Source: JAQGJA01 sp965651535 (GTDB lineage Bacteria; Pseudomonadota; Alphaproteobacteria; Micavibrionales; SZUA-601). From it: a DNA stretch of 32,728 nucleotides. Made by a program: the position numbers and the translations under genes. The DNA is taken from contig CBFGSX010000004.1 of the NCBI GenBank assembly GCA_965651535.1, positions 1-32,728 of the forward strand. Direction: 5' to 3'. This document shows, in pieces, positions 14,809-22,314 of this stretch. How positions within the stretch are numbered: the stretch's first letter is position 1; every line of letters begins with the position of its first letter. The notes under the pieces were generated by a model. That model did not search any database and was not told where the DNA came from. It was given only the letters and a program-made list of their open reading frames with translations.

Positions 14809-15558
14809 ATGCACACATGGCGCGACGATGCAATCATCCTGACAGGCACCCGCCACGGCGAAACTTCTGCCGTTGTTCATCTTCTGACTCGCGAGCATGG
14901 CCGGACGACGGGGTATCTGCGCGGCGGGCAAAGCGCGAAAACGCGCCCCATCGTGCAATCGGGCAATCTGGTCGCGGCCAACTGGCAGGCGCGTCTGGCC
15001 GACCAGCTGGGTTATCTGACGCTCGAGCCAGTGCAGGCCTTGGCCACGCCGCTGATGCAAAAATCCGAGCTGTCGCTCGTGCTGCAATCCGTCTGCCAGA
15101 TGCTGCTTTTCGCGCTGCCCGAGCGTCAGGCCTATGCGGCCATTTTCGACGGCACCAAAGCGCTGCTCCAGACTCTGCACACCAATCCGAACTGGGCCGA
15201 GGCCTATGTGTGGTGGGAAGTTCACCTGCTTTCCGCGCTCGGTTTCGGGCTGCGGCTTGAATCATGCGTCCAGACGGGTGCGCGCGGCGATCTGACCCAT
15301 ATCTCGCCGCGCTCGGGCCATGCGGTTTGCCGCGCCGAGGCCGCGCCCTTTGCCGACAAACTCTTGAAGCTGCCTGCATTTCTGGGCGGGGCGGATTCCT
15401 TGGGTTCCCGCGAAACCGCGCAAGGGCTGGGGTTGACAGGGTATTTCCTCAACCAGCATATTGCCTTGCCGCAGGCGAAAGCGCTCCCCGAGGCGCGCGC
15501 GCGGCTGGCGGCCTCGCTGCTTGGGGCGCCCGAAGTGAAAGAGATACGCTATGCCTAA
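14809..15558 (+). CDS. recO: DNA repair protein RecO
   Basis: RecO anneals single strands and helps RecR load RecA in the RecFOR pathway. The 249 residues show the N-terminal OB-fold (DDAIILTGTRHGETSAVVHL, then GYLRGGQSAKTRP). A helical middle (KSELSLVLQSVCQMLLFALP) and the region LESCVQTGARGDLTHISPRS-GHAVC follow. In relatives the equivalent cysteines can bind zinc. Length is normal. Its end overlaps the parC start by eight bases, and the unknown 14417 gene lies just upstream. A promoter ending at 14802 would give a leaderless mRNA. Confidence 0.93.
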   Translation: MHTWRDDAIILTGTRHGETSAVVHLLTREHGRTTGYLRGGQSAKTRPIVQSGNLVAANWQARLADQLGYLTLEPVQALATPLMQKSELSLVLQSVCQMLLFALPERQAYAAIFDGTKALLQTLHTNPNWAEAYVWWEVHLLSALGFGLRLESCVQTGARGDLTHISPRSGHAVCRAEAAPFADKLLKLPAFLGGADSLGSRETAQGLGLTGYFLNQHIALPQAKALPEARARLAASLLGAPEVKEIRYA

Positions 15559-17785
15559 GAAAACCGGCACCGCCCCCGTGCTCGACATTATCGACCGTCC
15601 GTTGACGGATGTATTGAGCGAGAAATATCTCGCCTATGCGCTGTCGACGATCATGTCGCGTTCGCTGCCGGATGTGCGTGACGGGATGAAGCCCGTCCAC
15701 CGCCGCCTGATTTACGCCATGCGCCAGCTGAATTTGCGCGCCGACGGGATGCCGAAAAAATCCGCGCGCGTCGTCGGCGACGTGATCGGCCGTTATCACC
15801 CGCATGGCGACATGGCGGTATACGATACGCTGGTGCGCTTGGCGCAGGATTTCGCCGTGCGTTATCCGTTGGTTTACGGTCAGGGAAACTTCGGCAATAT
15901 CGACGGCGACAACGCCGCCGCCATGCGTTACACCGAGGCGAAGTTGACTCCGGTTGCCGAGGCGCTGCTCGAGGATATCGAAAGCGACACGGTGGATTTC
16001 ACCGAGACCTATGACGGCGACGGGCGCGAGCCGGTCGTGTTTCCGGCGGCGTTTCCGAATTTGCTGGCCAATGGCGCGACGGGGATCGCGGTCGGCATGG
16101 CGACGAATATCCCGCCGCACAACATTATCGAGATTTGCGGCGCGCTGGAAAAGCTGATCGACAAAAAATCGGCCAGCGTTGCCGAGCTGATGGAATTCGT
16201 GAAGGGGCCGGATTTCCCGACGGGCGGCGTGATCGTCGAGCCGGCCGAGAATATCCGCAACGCCTACGAGACGGGGCGCGGGTCGATCCGCACGCGCGCG
16301 AAATGGGTCGAGGAAAAGCTTCCTCGCGACCAATACCAGATCGTCGTGACGGAAATCCCGTATCAGGTGCAGAAATCTGCGCTGATCGAGAAGATCGCCA
16401 ATCTGTTGCTGGAAAAGAAGCTACCGCTTCTGGATGATATCCGCGACGAATCCGCCGAGGACGTTCGTATTGTCATCGTGCCGAAAAGCCGTAATGTTGA
16501 TGCCAAACTATTGATGGAGTCGCTGTTCCGCAACAGCGATCTCGAGACGCGCTTCTCGCTCAATATGAACGTGCTGGACAAGAGCCGCCGCCCGTCCGTG
16601 ATGAATCTCAAAGAGGTGCTGCAAGCCTTTTTGGATCACCGCCACGAAGTGCTGGTTCGCCGCAGTAATTTCCGCCTCGACAAGATCAAGAACCGCGTCG
16701 AAATTCTCGACGGCTATCTGATTACTTATCTGAACCTCGACAAGGTGATCAAGATCATCCGCACCGAGGACGAGCCGAAACCCGTTTTGATCAAGACGTT
16801 CAAGCTGACGGATATTCAGGCCGATGCCATTCTCAATATGCGCCTGCGCAATTTGCGCAAGCTCGAGGAAATGGAGATCAAGGCCGAGCGTGACGGCTTA
16901 CTGTCCGAACAGGCGGAATTGAAATCCCTGCTGGCCGACGAGAAAAAACGCTGGAAAGCCATCAAGGAACAGGTCAAGGCACTCAAGAAGAAATTCCAGG
17001 ACGATAAAATTCTCGGCCCGCGCCGTTCGCAATTTGCCGATGCGCCCGCCGTGGCGGAAACGGCATTCGAGGCCATGGTCGAGCGCGAGCCGATCACCGT
17101 GCTGGTATCGCAGCAGGGCTGGATCCGCGCGATGAAGGGCCATGTCAAGGCGACGGCCGCCGAACAGAAATACAAAGAGGGAGACGCCGAACGCTTCGTT
17201 ATCGAAGGCGAGACGACGGATAAATTCGTATTTTTTGCTTCGGACGGACGGTTCTTTACGTTGTCGGGCGACAAATTGCCCGGTGGGCGCGGCTTTGGCG
17301 ATCCTGTATCGCTGATGGTCTCGATGGCTGACGGCGCCGAGATCGTCAATTTCTTCAAGTACGACGAAAATGCCAAGGTTGTTGTCGCCGCTTCAGACGG
17401 GCGCGGTTTTATTGTGCCGATCAAGGATGTGCTGGCCCAGACGAAAAACGGCAAGGCCGTGCTGAATTTGCCTGTCGGCGTAAAGGCCACGGCTTGTGCG
17501 CCGGTCAATGCCAATGCAACGCATATCGGCGTGATCGGCACGAATAGCAAGCTGGTGATCTTCCCGCTGGAACAGGTGCCGGAAATGTCGCGCGGCCGCG
17601 GCGTGACCTTGCAGAAATACAAAGAGGGCGCGTTGAACGACATTCTGACCTTCAGTCTGTCCGACGGGATTACATGGTCGAAAGGCCGCACCTCGGCGCG
17701 CGACCTCAAGCCGTGGATCGTCGAGCGTGGTCAGGCGGGACGCCTTGGCCCTTATCCGCGTTCCAAGAAATTCGACGGCCAATAG
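15551..17785 (+). CDS. parC: DNA topoisomerase IV subunit A
   Basis: ParC cuts and rejoins DNA in topoisomerase IV, decatenating chromosomes with ParE. The 744 residues show SRSLPDVRDGMKPVHRRLIY, the quinolone-contact segment HPHGDMAVYDTL and the catalytic tyrosine at about 127 in AAAMRYTEAKLT. The tower and coiled coil (about 340-480) follow, then C-terminal beta-pinwheel blades. GyrA is excluded by the alphaproteobacterial ParC-like N-terminus, the length and the absence of a GyrA-box I can recognise. The residue equivalent to E. coli ParC Ser80 is Met88 and that of Glu84 is Asp92. It overlaps recO by eight bases. parE is not in the window. Confidence 0.95.
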   Translation: MPKKTGTAPVLDIIDRPLTDVLSEKYLAYALSTIMSRSLPDVRDGMKPVHRRLIYAMRQLNLRADGMPKKSARVVGDVIGRYHPHGDMAVYDTLVRLAQDFAVRYPLVYGQGNFGNIDGDNAAAMRYTEAKLTPVAEALLEDIESDTVDFTETYDGDGREPVVFPAAFPNLLANGATGIAVGMATNIPPHNIIEICGALEKLIDKKSASVAELMEFVKGPDFPTGGVIVEPAENIRNAYETGRGSIRTRAKWVEEKLPRDQYQIVVTEIPYQVQKSALIEKIANLLLEKKLPLLDDIRDESAEDVRIVIVPKSRNVDAKLLMESLFRNSDLETRFSLNMNVLDKSRRPSVMNLKEVLQAFLDHRHEVLVRRSNFRLDKIKNRVEILDGYLITYLNLDKVIKIIRTEDEPKPVLIKTFKLTDIQADAILNMRLRNLRKLEEMEIKAERDGLLSEQAELKSLLADEKKRWKAIKEQVKALKKKFQDDKILGPRRSQFADAPAVAETAFEAMVEREPITVLVSQQGWIRAMKGHVKATAAEQKYKEGDAERFVIEGETTDKFVFFASDGRFFTLSGDKLPGGRGFGDPVSLMVSMADGAEIVNFFKYDENAKVVVAASDGRGFIVPIKDVLAQTKNGKAVLNLPVGVKATACAPVNANATHIGVIGTNSKLVIFPLEQVPEMSRGRGVTLQKYKEGALNDILTFSLSDGITWSKGRTSARDLKPWIVERGQAGRLGPYPRSKKFDGQ

Positions 17786-17842
17786 AATCAAGCCTCTAAC
17801 ATAATCCCTTGACAGTTTGTCTCTTTGGTTGTGAAGTGAGGA

Positions 17843-17874
17843 GCAAGAATTCTGAGGTGTGATGTGATTCTTGC
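17843..17874. repeat. Hairpin after parC
   Basis: GCAAGAAT (17843-17850) pairs perfectly with ATTCTTGC (17867-17874) around a 16-base loop. No T-run follows. It lies between parC and the unknown gene at 17908 and could mark the parC transcript end or be an operator. Confidence 0.45.
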
Positions 17875-17907
17875 CTGTCTTACACATTTTATGATTGAGG
17901 CCGTGTA

Positions 17908-18840
17908 ATGGCGGCGCGTCGCCTTGACCATGAATGGGGACGCGCGGTTGACAGTAAAGACACGGTGAATCACCACCAGATTTTCAGGATCGAAGAGGAT
18001 AAGCGACGGGAGACTTATACCCTGCATTATAGTGTGTTCCACACGCCCTTGGACAAAAAGCCTAATTATAAAATTCCCGAAAAATTCATTGAAACCATGT
18101 ATGGCCGGACACTGGAAACGCGCGAGGAACGCCTGGCGATGGAACAGCTTTATGTTTCGCTTTTGAGCGGTATTCGTCCGACAGGGAAAAATGCCGGGTT
18201 TTTGCTGCGTAAGCCAATTCAGGCGCTGACCTATGATATCAGCTTTGATCCAGATTATACGATCACGGGTTTTGATGTGCGCCCGACCATGGCAACCATG
18301 ACGGAGAAACTCTCTTGTGAGGAAGCGACGTGCCGACTACCCAAGCGTCGTGAGGGTCGGGAATTTCGCCGTTGGCACGATCTAATTCTTGCGACAGAGA
18401 ATATAAAAAACAAGCAGGAGATCAGCTTTGGCGAAGTCACCTCGCGCACAACGACCCTTATCCAGAAAAGAATGTGTTTACGGGCTTTTCAGGATAATAT
18501 CGACTGTGTTTATCGGGTTGATCCGACGGCATCGTATCTGGGGCTCGATAGCTTTAGAAGCGGACAGGGCTTGTCACAGAATGAGCGCATCAGACGCTAT
18601 GGCAAGCAATATGGCAGCGTGCTTGAACATAGAAACGAAAATATTTCCAGCACGGGCGTCGTTCCGACCACGGCTAGCCGAAACGGCGTGGATTCATTCA
18701 ATATTGCCGTCATTACCGAGTTTATTAAAACCGGAAAAAATATCTTTGGTCAAGGCGTCGCCGGAGCAGTCGCTCAATACAAGCGTCATATGATGGCGTG
18801 GCAGTATATGGATACGCAGAGAAAAATGAATGTCGTCTAA
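17908..18840 (+). CDS. Unknown soluble protein (310 aa)
   Basis: I recognise no family or motif. The protein has no signal or membrane segment and is basic and polar. It begins MAARRLDHEWGRAVDSKDTV, has a middle reading RPTGKNAGFLLRKPIQALTY, and contains three cysteines in a short span (about residues 135-200) without a clear zinc pattern. The start at 17908 lacks a Shine-Dalgarno; a TATGAT at 17890-17895 would give a leader of about six bases. Codon use looks less GC-biased than parC and motB on either side, suggesting an accessory or lineage-specific gene. Its TAA overlaps the TAG of motB on the other strand (CTAA at 18837-18840). Confidence 0.65.
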   Translation: MAARRLDHEWGRAVDSKDTVNHHQIFRIEEDKRRETYTLHYSVFHTPLDKKPNYKIPEKFIETMYGRTLETREERLAMEQLYVSLLSGIRPTGKNAGFLLRKPIQALTYDISFDPDYTITGFDVRPTMATMTEKLSCEEATCRLPKRREGREFRRWHDLILATENIKNKQEISFGEVTSRTTTLIQKRMCLRAFQDNIDCVYRVDPTASYLGLDSFRSGQGLSQNERIRRYGKQYGSVLEHRNENISSTGVVPTTASRNGVDSFNIAVITEFIKTGKNIFGQGVAGAVAQYKRHMMAWQYMDTQRKMNVV

Positions 18841-19766
18841 TTCCCGCTGGGCGGTGCGCCTTCGGCGGGGTGGTTACGCAGCAGGATGATCGAAATGCGG
18901 CGGTTCTGCGGCGAGTTCGGATCTTCGGGGAAAAGGTGTTCCGTGTCGGCTTTGCCCGCGACGTTGGCGATGCGGTTGGGCGGCATGCCGGATTTGACCA
19001 AAGCCTGCCGCGAGGAATTGGCGCGGTCGGCCGACAGGTTCCAGTTATCATACGAGGCGTCGCTGCCATAGGCCAAGCTGTCCGTGTGGCCGCGCACGGA
19101 AATTTTCTGCGGCATCTTGTTGATGATGGCGGAAACCTTGGAGATCAGCATATAGGTTTCGTCATACATTTTTGCGCTGCCGACGGGGAACATCGAGCGT
19201 CCTTGCTGGTCGACGATTTGAATCCGCAAGCCTTCGGGCGTCATGTCGACGATCAGGTTTTTTGCCAGGTCTTTTAACTCGGGGTCGTCGTCGATGGCCT
19301 GTTTGATCTCTTCCATCGCGCTTTCAAATTGCTTTTGTTCTTCTTTGGCTTTCATCTCCTCGAATTCGTCCTTCGAGAATTTGCGCGTGCTTTCTTCAGC
19401 CACGTCGATGTCTTCGCTGTCCTGCTCGGCGTCGCTGGGGCGGTTGTCCGTGATGGCGGCGGGGGATTTCTGGCTGGTCAGCGAGCCTTCGACCGTCATG
19501 GTGATGCCGCCCAGCACGCCGCCTGCGCCGCTTGCTGAAACAGAAGCGGAAGCAGGGGTAAAGTAATCGGCGATGCCGTCGAGCTGTTCCTTGGTCGAGA
19601 CGTTCAACAGCCACAGCAAAAGAAAAAACGCCATCATGGCTGTCACGAAGTCGGCATAGGCTACTTTCCAGGCGCCGCCATGGTGCCCGCCGCCGCCTTT
19701 TTTGATTTTTTTGATGATGATGGGGCGTTTGTTATTGCCGCCGTCATCCTCGCCCTTCTTCGCCAT
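18837..19766 (-). CDS. motB: Flagellar motor stator protein MotB
   Basis: MotB anchors the stator to peptidoglycan and couples proton flow to rotation with MotA. The ATG at 19766 is chosen (309 residues) since the frame further upstream is not MotB-like; GGAGA precedes it. A Lys/Gly-rich tail leads to the single membrane helix GAWKVAYADFVTAMMAFFLL with the proton-binding Asp39. A plug/linker and an OmpA-type peptidoglycan domain with VRGHTDS follow, and the C-terminus reads RRISIILLRNHPAE. No motA gene is adjacent, which is uncommon. The gene ends against the unknown 310-residue gene with shared stop bases. Confidence 0.93.
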   Translation of the reverse strand: MAKKGEDDGGNNKRPIIIKKIKKGGGGHHGGAWKVAYADFVTAMMAFFLLLWLLNVSTKEQLDGIADYFTPASASVSASGAGGVLGGITMTVEGSLTSQKSPAAITDNRPSDAEQDSEDIDVAEESTRKFSKDEFEEMKAKEEQKQFESAMEEIKQAIDDDPELKDLAKNLIVDMTPEGLRIQIVDQQGRSMFPVGSAKMYDETYMLISKVSAIINKMPQKISVRGHTDSLAYGSDASYDNWNLSADRANSSRQALVKSGMPPNRIANVAGKADTEHLFPEDPNSPQNRRISIILLRNHPAEGAPPSGN

Positions 19767-19818
19767 TGGCCAATCTCCGTCTTTAGAGTATAAACGGAGG
19801 GAAAAGAAAGTCTTAAAA

Positions 19819-20688
19819 ATGCAAGTCCATTTTACGGAAAAGCGCGTCAAATCCCTGCATCCCGGCGGGTTTCATGAGATTGTTTATTCGGAATTTCCAG
19901 GCGATCCGGCGAAAACGGTCGTGTGTGTGCATGGTCTGAGCCGAACCGGACGGGATTTCGACTGGTTGGCACAGAGCCTGTCGGACAAGGGCTATCGCGT
20001 GATCTGCCCCGATATGGCGGGCAGGGGACGCAGCGCACCGTTCGAAAACCCGGCATGGTATAACTATCCGCAATACATGGCCGACATGGTGGCATTGCTG
20101 GCCGCTATCGACGCAAAAGAAGTCAACTGGATTGGCACGTCGATGGGCGGGATTATCGGCATGATGCTGGCCAATCAAAAAGGCCACCCGATCCGCCGCA
20201 TGGCTATCAACGATATCGGGCCGTTTATCCCGAAAGAGGCGCTCCAGCGCATTAAAGCCTATGTTAGCCTGAATCCGGCTTACAGCACATGGGAATCCTA
20301 TTTCGCGGCTTTTAAAAACCGGATGGTGAGTTTCGGTCTGGAAACAGAAGAAGAGTGGGATTATCTAGCCCGTGTTTCTTCCAAACAGGAAGTAAACGGT
20401 CATTATCGCCTGAGCTATGACACGGCGGTGGCCTTCGGTCTGGAGAATTCCGGCCCGGTCACCGATCTGGATTTGTGGCCGCTTTGGTCGGCGGTGGATA
20501 TGCCGCTTCTCTTGTTGCGCGGAGCGGAGAGCGATGTGCTTTTGCCGGAAACGCTCGACAAGATGATGATCGGTAAAAAAGCCGAGGCTGTAACCTTTGC
20601 TGGAGTAGGGCACGCCCCCGCGCTGATGAGCGTCGAGCAGATCGGCGTGATTCTGGATTGGCTGTCGACGTCGTTATCCCGGGCTTGA
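19819..20688 (+). CDS. Alpha/beta hydrolase fold protein
   Basis: The ATG at 19819 gives 289 residues; the longer open frame from 19702 overlaps motB antisense and is not used. Fold signatures are VVCVHGLSRTGRDFDWLA (oxyanion His-Gly at 39-40), PDMAGRGRSA and the nucleophile elbow WIGTSMGGIIG with Ser108. Asp239 in RGAESDVLLPE and His265 in GVGHAPAL complete the triad. Substrate is unknown; the cap region (about 135-200) is of ordinary size. The last codons and the TGA lie inside a palindromic repeat (20675-20696), so the C-terminus may have been rewritten by it. A terminator follows at 20729. Confidence 0.9.
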   Translation: MQVHFTEKRVKSLHPGGFHEIVYSEFPGDPAKTVVCVHGLSRTGRDFDWLAQSLSDKGYRVICPDMAGRGRSAPFENPAWYNYPQYMADMVALLAAIDAKEVNWIGTSMGGIIGMMLANQKGHPIRRMAINDIGPFIPKEALQRIKAYVSLNPAYSTWESYFAAFKNRMVSFGLETEEEWDYLARVSSKQEVNGHYRLSYDTAVAFGLENSGPVTDLDLWPLWSAVDMPLLLLRGAESDVLLPETLDKMMIGKKAEAVTFAGVGHAPALMSVEQIGVILDWLSTSLSRA

Positions 20689-20696
20689 CCCGGTAT
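20675..20696. repeat. Half repeat of the cloverleaf family inside a gene end
   Basis: TATCCCGGG-CTTGA-CCCGGTAT forms a hairpin with one mismatch. It is a short relative of the palindromic elements at 2283 and 21582. It encodes the last residues and the TGA (20686-20688) of the hydrolase gene. ATCCTTG (20695-20701) also pairs with CAAGGAT (20724-20730). Confidence 0.6.
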
Positions 20697-20728
20697 CCTT
20701 GAGGCATAATGGATAGTTTCACCCAAGG

Positions 20729-20752
20729 ATGGCGGCTCAAGGCCGCCATTTC
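20729..20752 (+). terminator. Terminator of the alpha/beta hydrolase gene
   Basis: ATGGCGGC (20729-20736) pairs perfectly with GCCGCCAT (20742-20749) around TCAAG and is followed by TTCT. The T-run is short, so efficiency is uncertain. Confidence 0.6.
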
Positions 20753-20766
20753 TATAATTATAGAAA
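20749..20766. promoter_or_regulatory. 18-bp perfect AT-rich palindrome, candidate operator
   Basis: TTTCTATAA directly abuts its reverse complement TTATAGAAA. The dyad has no central gap, unlike a terminator, and lies about 145 bases upstream of the ldtR-like gene. MarR proteins bind AT-rich dyads of this size, so autoregulation is plausible. It begins on the last base of the preceding terminator stem. Confidence 0.5.
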
Positions 20767-20846
20767 ATAAAATTGCGATATTTGTTTGATATGTCTATTC
20801 AAGCGAGTCGAAAAAGCGTATTTTGTTAAATTTTTAATGAAATCTG

Positions 20847-20874
20847 TTGAAAATGGAATCAAAACCGCTAGCAT
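20847..20874 (+). promoter_or_regulatory. Candidate promoter of the ldtR-like gene
   Basis: TTGAAA (20847-20852) and TAGCAT (20869-20874) are 16 bases apart. Transcription would start near 20881, giving a leader of about 29 bases with AAAGG before the ATG at 20910. Confidence 0.45.
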
Positions 20875-20909
20875 GGAATTGTCCGAGGATATTCAAAGGC
20901 TAAGAACCA

Positions 20910-21380
20910 ATGCCCAAGATTTATTACGATACTGTCCAGCTGATCGAGCGTATGCACCGCCATTTTCTGGAAGTTCTCAAGATCGAGTTGGAAAAGCTCG
21001 GCATTCAGGACATCAACAACGTCCAGGCTTTGATCCTTTTCAATATCGGCGCGGATGATCTGACGGTCGGCGAACTGACCGTGCGCGGCTATTACCTCGG
21101 CTCGAACGTGTCCTACAACGTCAAGAAAATGGTCGAGGCGGGCTATCTTGTTCAGGAACGCTCGCAGCACGACCGCCGCTCGGTGCGGGTCAAACTGTCC
21201 GACAAGGGCAAGAGCCTCAAGGATAAAATCAACGATATCTTCGAGCGCCATACCAAAGAACTGCGCTCCGTCGAGCTGGACGAAGAGCGGCTCAATCAGA
21301 TCAACGAACGCATGCGCCTGCTGGAACGCTTCTGGGCGTCGCGCAGCACGCCGCTGGGCGGCGGAACGGGCGAATACTGA
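20910..21380 (+). CDS. LdtR-like MarR-family winged-helix regulator
   Basis: The 156-residue protein closely resembles the alphaproteobacterial LdtR group, known in relatives to control an L,D-transpeptidase gene and stress or motility traits. Visible are the dimerisation helix FLEVLKIELEKLGIQDINNV, ALILFNIGADDLTVGELTVR, the recognition helix GYYLGSNVSYNVKKMVEAGY and the wing QERSQHDRRSVRVKLSDKG. A C-terminal helix ends ERMRLLERFWASR. A promoter at 20847-20874 and a palindrome at 20749 lie upstream. No ldtP-type transpeptidase is in the window, so its targets are elsewhere. The DUF6898 gene follows 13 bases later. Confidence 0.88.
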   Translation: MPKIYYDTVQLIERMHRHFLEVLKIELEKLGIQDINNVQALILFNIGADDLTVGELTVRGYYLGSNVSYNVKKMVEAGYLVQERSQHDRRSVRVKLSDKGKSLKDKINDIFERHTKELRSVELDEERLNQINERMRLLERFWASRSTPLGGGTGEY

Positions 21381-21393
21381 TCGGAGGCCTTTG

Positions 21394-21579
21394 ATGGGCC
21401 GCGAGATTATCTTTGAATTTCATCGTCTGGGAGCGTATGTCAGGGTAGCGGCGATGGATGTTGCAACACAAGAAGAAGTTACGATTACCGGGGATGTCAA
21501 GGCAACGCAGGATTATCTTAAAAAACTTGCGCGTGACCGTTTGATGCAGGTTTTGAAGAAAAAGGGGCTTTTGAATTAG
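21394..21579 (+). CDS. DUF6898 family small protein (61 aa)
   Basis: A strong GGAGG (21383-21387) lies six bases before the ATG. The 61 residues start GREIIFEFHRLGAYVRVAAM and end DRLMQVLKKKGLLN. That pattern, with VTITGD in the middle, is shared by short alphaproteobacterial proteins filed under DUF6898, often next to DUF502 as here. It is predicted soluble with a small beta sheet and a C-terminal helix; no function is known. It follows the ldtR-like gene by 13 bases, so both are likely cotranscribed. A cloverleaf repeat begins three bases after its stop. Confidence 0.8.
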   Translation: MGREIIFEFHRLGAYVRVAAMDVATQEEVTITGDVKATQDYLKKLARDRLMQVLKKKGLLN

Positions 21580-21581
21580 CC

Positions 21582-21685
21582 TGTCATCCCCGGCCACGAG
21601 CGCGTCAGCGCGAGGCCGAACGGGGATCCGGTTGAATGATGCGCAGCGCAAAACCCTCTGGATTCCCGCTTTCGCGGGAATGACA
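21582..21685. repeat. Cloverleaf-forming intergenic repeat, copy 2
   Basis: The element starts TGTCATCCC and ends GGGAATGACA, near-perfect terminal inverted repeats. Inside are an inner CGCGTCAGCGCG palindromic arm and ATTCCCGC/GCGGGAAT close to the right end, matching copy 1 at 2328-2347. It fills the gap between DUF6898 and DUF502 and may act as a 3' RNA structure. Confidence 0.85.
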
Positions 21686-21705
21686 ATTAGGCTATTATTA
21701 CGTCC

Positions 21706-22314
21706 ATGGAACAAAACAAAACTTCGCATTTGCGCCGCTATTTCTTCACCGGGATTCTGGTCACCGCGCCGGTCGGATTGACGCTGTATCTGACTTGGCT
21801 GTTCATTGCGTGGACGGATCGGCTGATTACGCCGCATCTTCCGGCATGGATGAATCCAGACAACGTGCTGCCTGTTGAAGTGCCGGGTGTCGGCCTGATC
21901 GTAACCTTTGTCAGCCTGACGACGATCGGTTGGATCATGGCGGGGGTTCTGGGCCACTGGTTCACGCGCAGCATTGAAATCGTGATGAACCGCCTGCCGG
22001 TAGTCAAAACGATCTACACCGTCATCAAACAGATCTTGCAGACGGCGCTGGCCGACCAGTCAAAAAGTTTCCGCGAGCCGGTGATGGTGCAATTCCCGCA
22101 TGAAAATGCCTGGGCATTGGCCTTTGTCACCAGCCGTTCACGCGATGCGGTGGATCTTGCGGTGGGTAGCGACGTGGTCAGCATTTTTGTGCCGACCGCT
22201 CCGAACCCGACTTCTGGATTTTTGATTTTTGTCGAGGAATCGCGTTTGCGTCCGGTGAAAATGTCCGCCGAGGAAGCGATGAAGACCATTGTTTCGGTCG
22301 GTCTTGCGTCCTAG
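21706..22314 (+). CDS. DUF502 family membrane protein
   Basis: A 202-residue protein typical of DUF502. It has an N-terminal helix (FFTGILVTAPVGLTLYLTWL), a loop, a second helix (VGLIVTFVSLTTIGWIMAGV) and LPVVKTIYTVIKQ. The cytoplasmic-type beta domain contains the hallmark VPTAPNPTSGFLIFVEE. Its function is unknown; plant relatives are linked to protein trafficking. The ATG at 21706 has no Shine-Dalgarno, and a TATTAT at 21693-21698 would start the mRNA at about the ATG. It is convergent with recG, with both TAG stops sharing CTAG at 22311-22314. Confidence 0.9.
   Translation: MEQNKTSHLRRYFFTGILVTAPVGLTLYLTWLFIAWTDRLITPHLPAWMNPDNVLPVEVPGVGLIVTFVSLTTIGWIMAGVLGHWFTRSIEIVMNRLPVVKTIYTVIKQILQTALADQSKSFREPVMVQFPHENAWALAFVTSRSRDAVDLAVGSDVVSIFVPTAPNPTSGFLIFVEESRLRPVKMSAEEAMKTIVSVGLAS

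Noticed and set aside
15449..17709. Long minus-strand frames over parC (294 and 297 codons)
   Set aside because: Antisense to well-conserved parC domains and without family features.
17809..17837. TTGACA at 17809 as a promoter for the 17908 gene
   Set aside because: The -35 is perfect but the expected -10 (TGAAGT) is poor and would leave a long leader.
19702..19818. N-terminal extension of the alpha/beta hydrolase
   Set aside because: Overlaps motB antisense and lacks family similarity; the ATG at 19819 fits the normal N-terminus.
20786..21058. 90-codon frame upstream of the ldtR-like gene
   Set aside because: It covers promoter-like, AT-rich DNA and then runs into the regulator gene in another frame.
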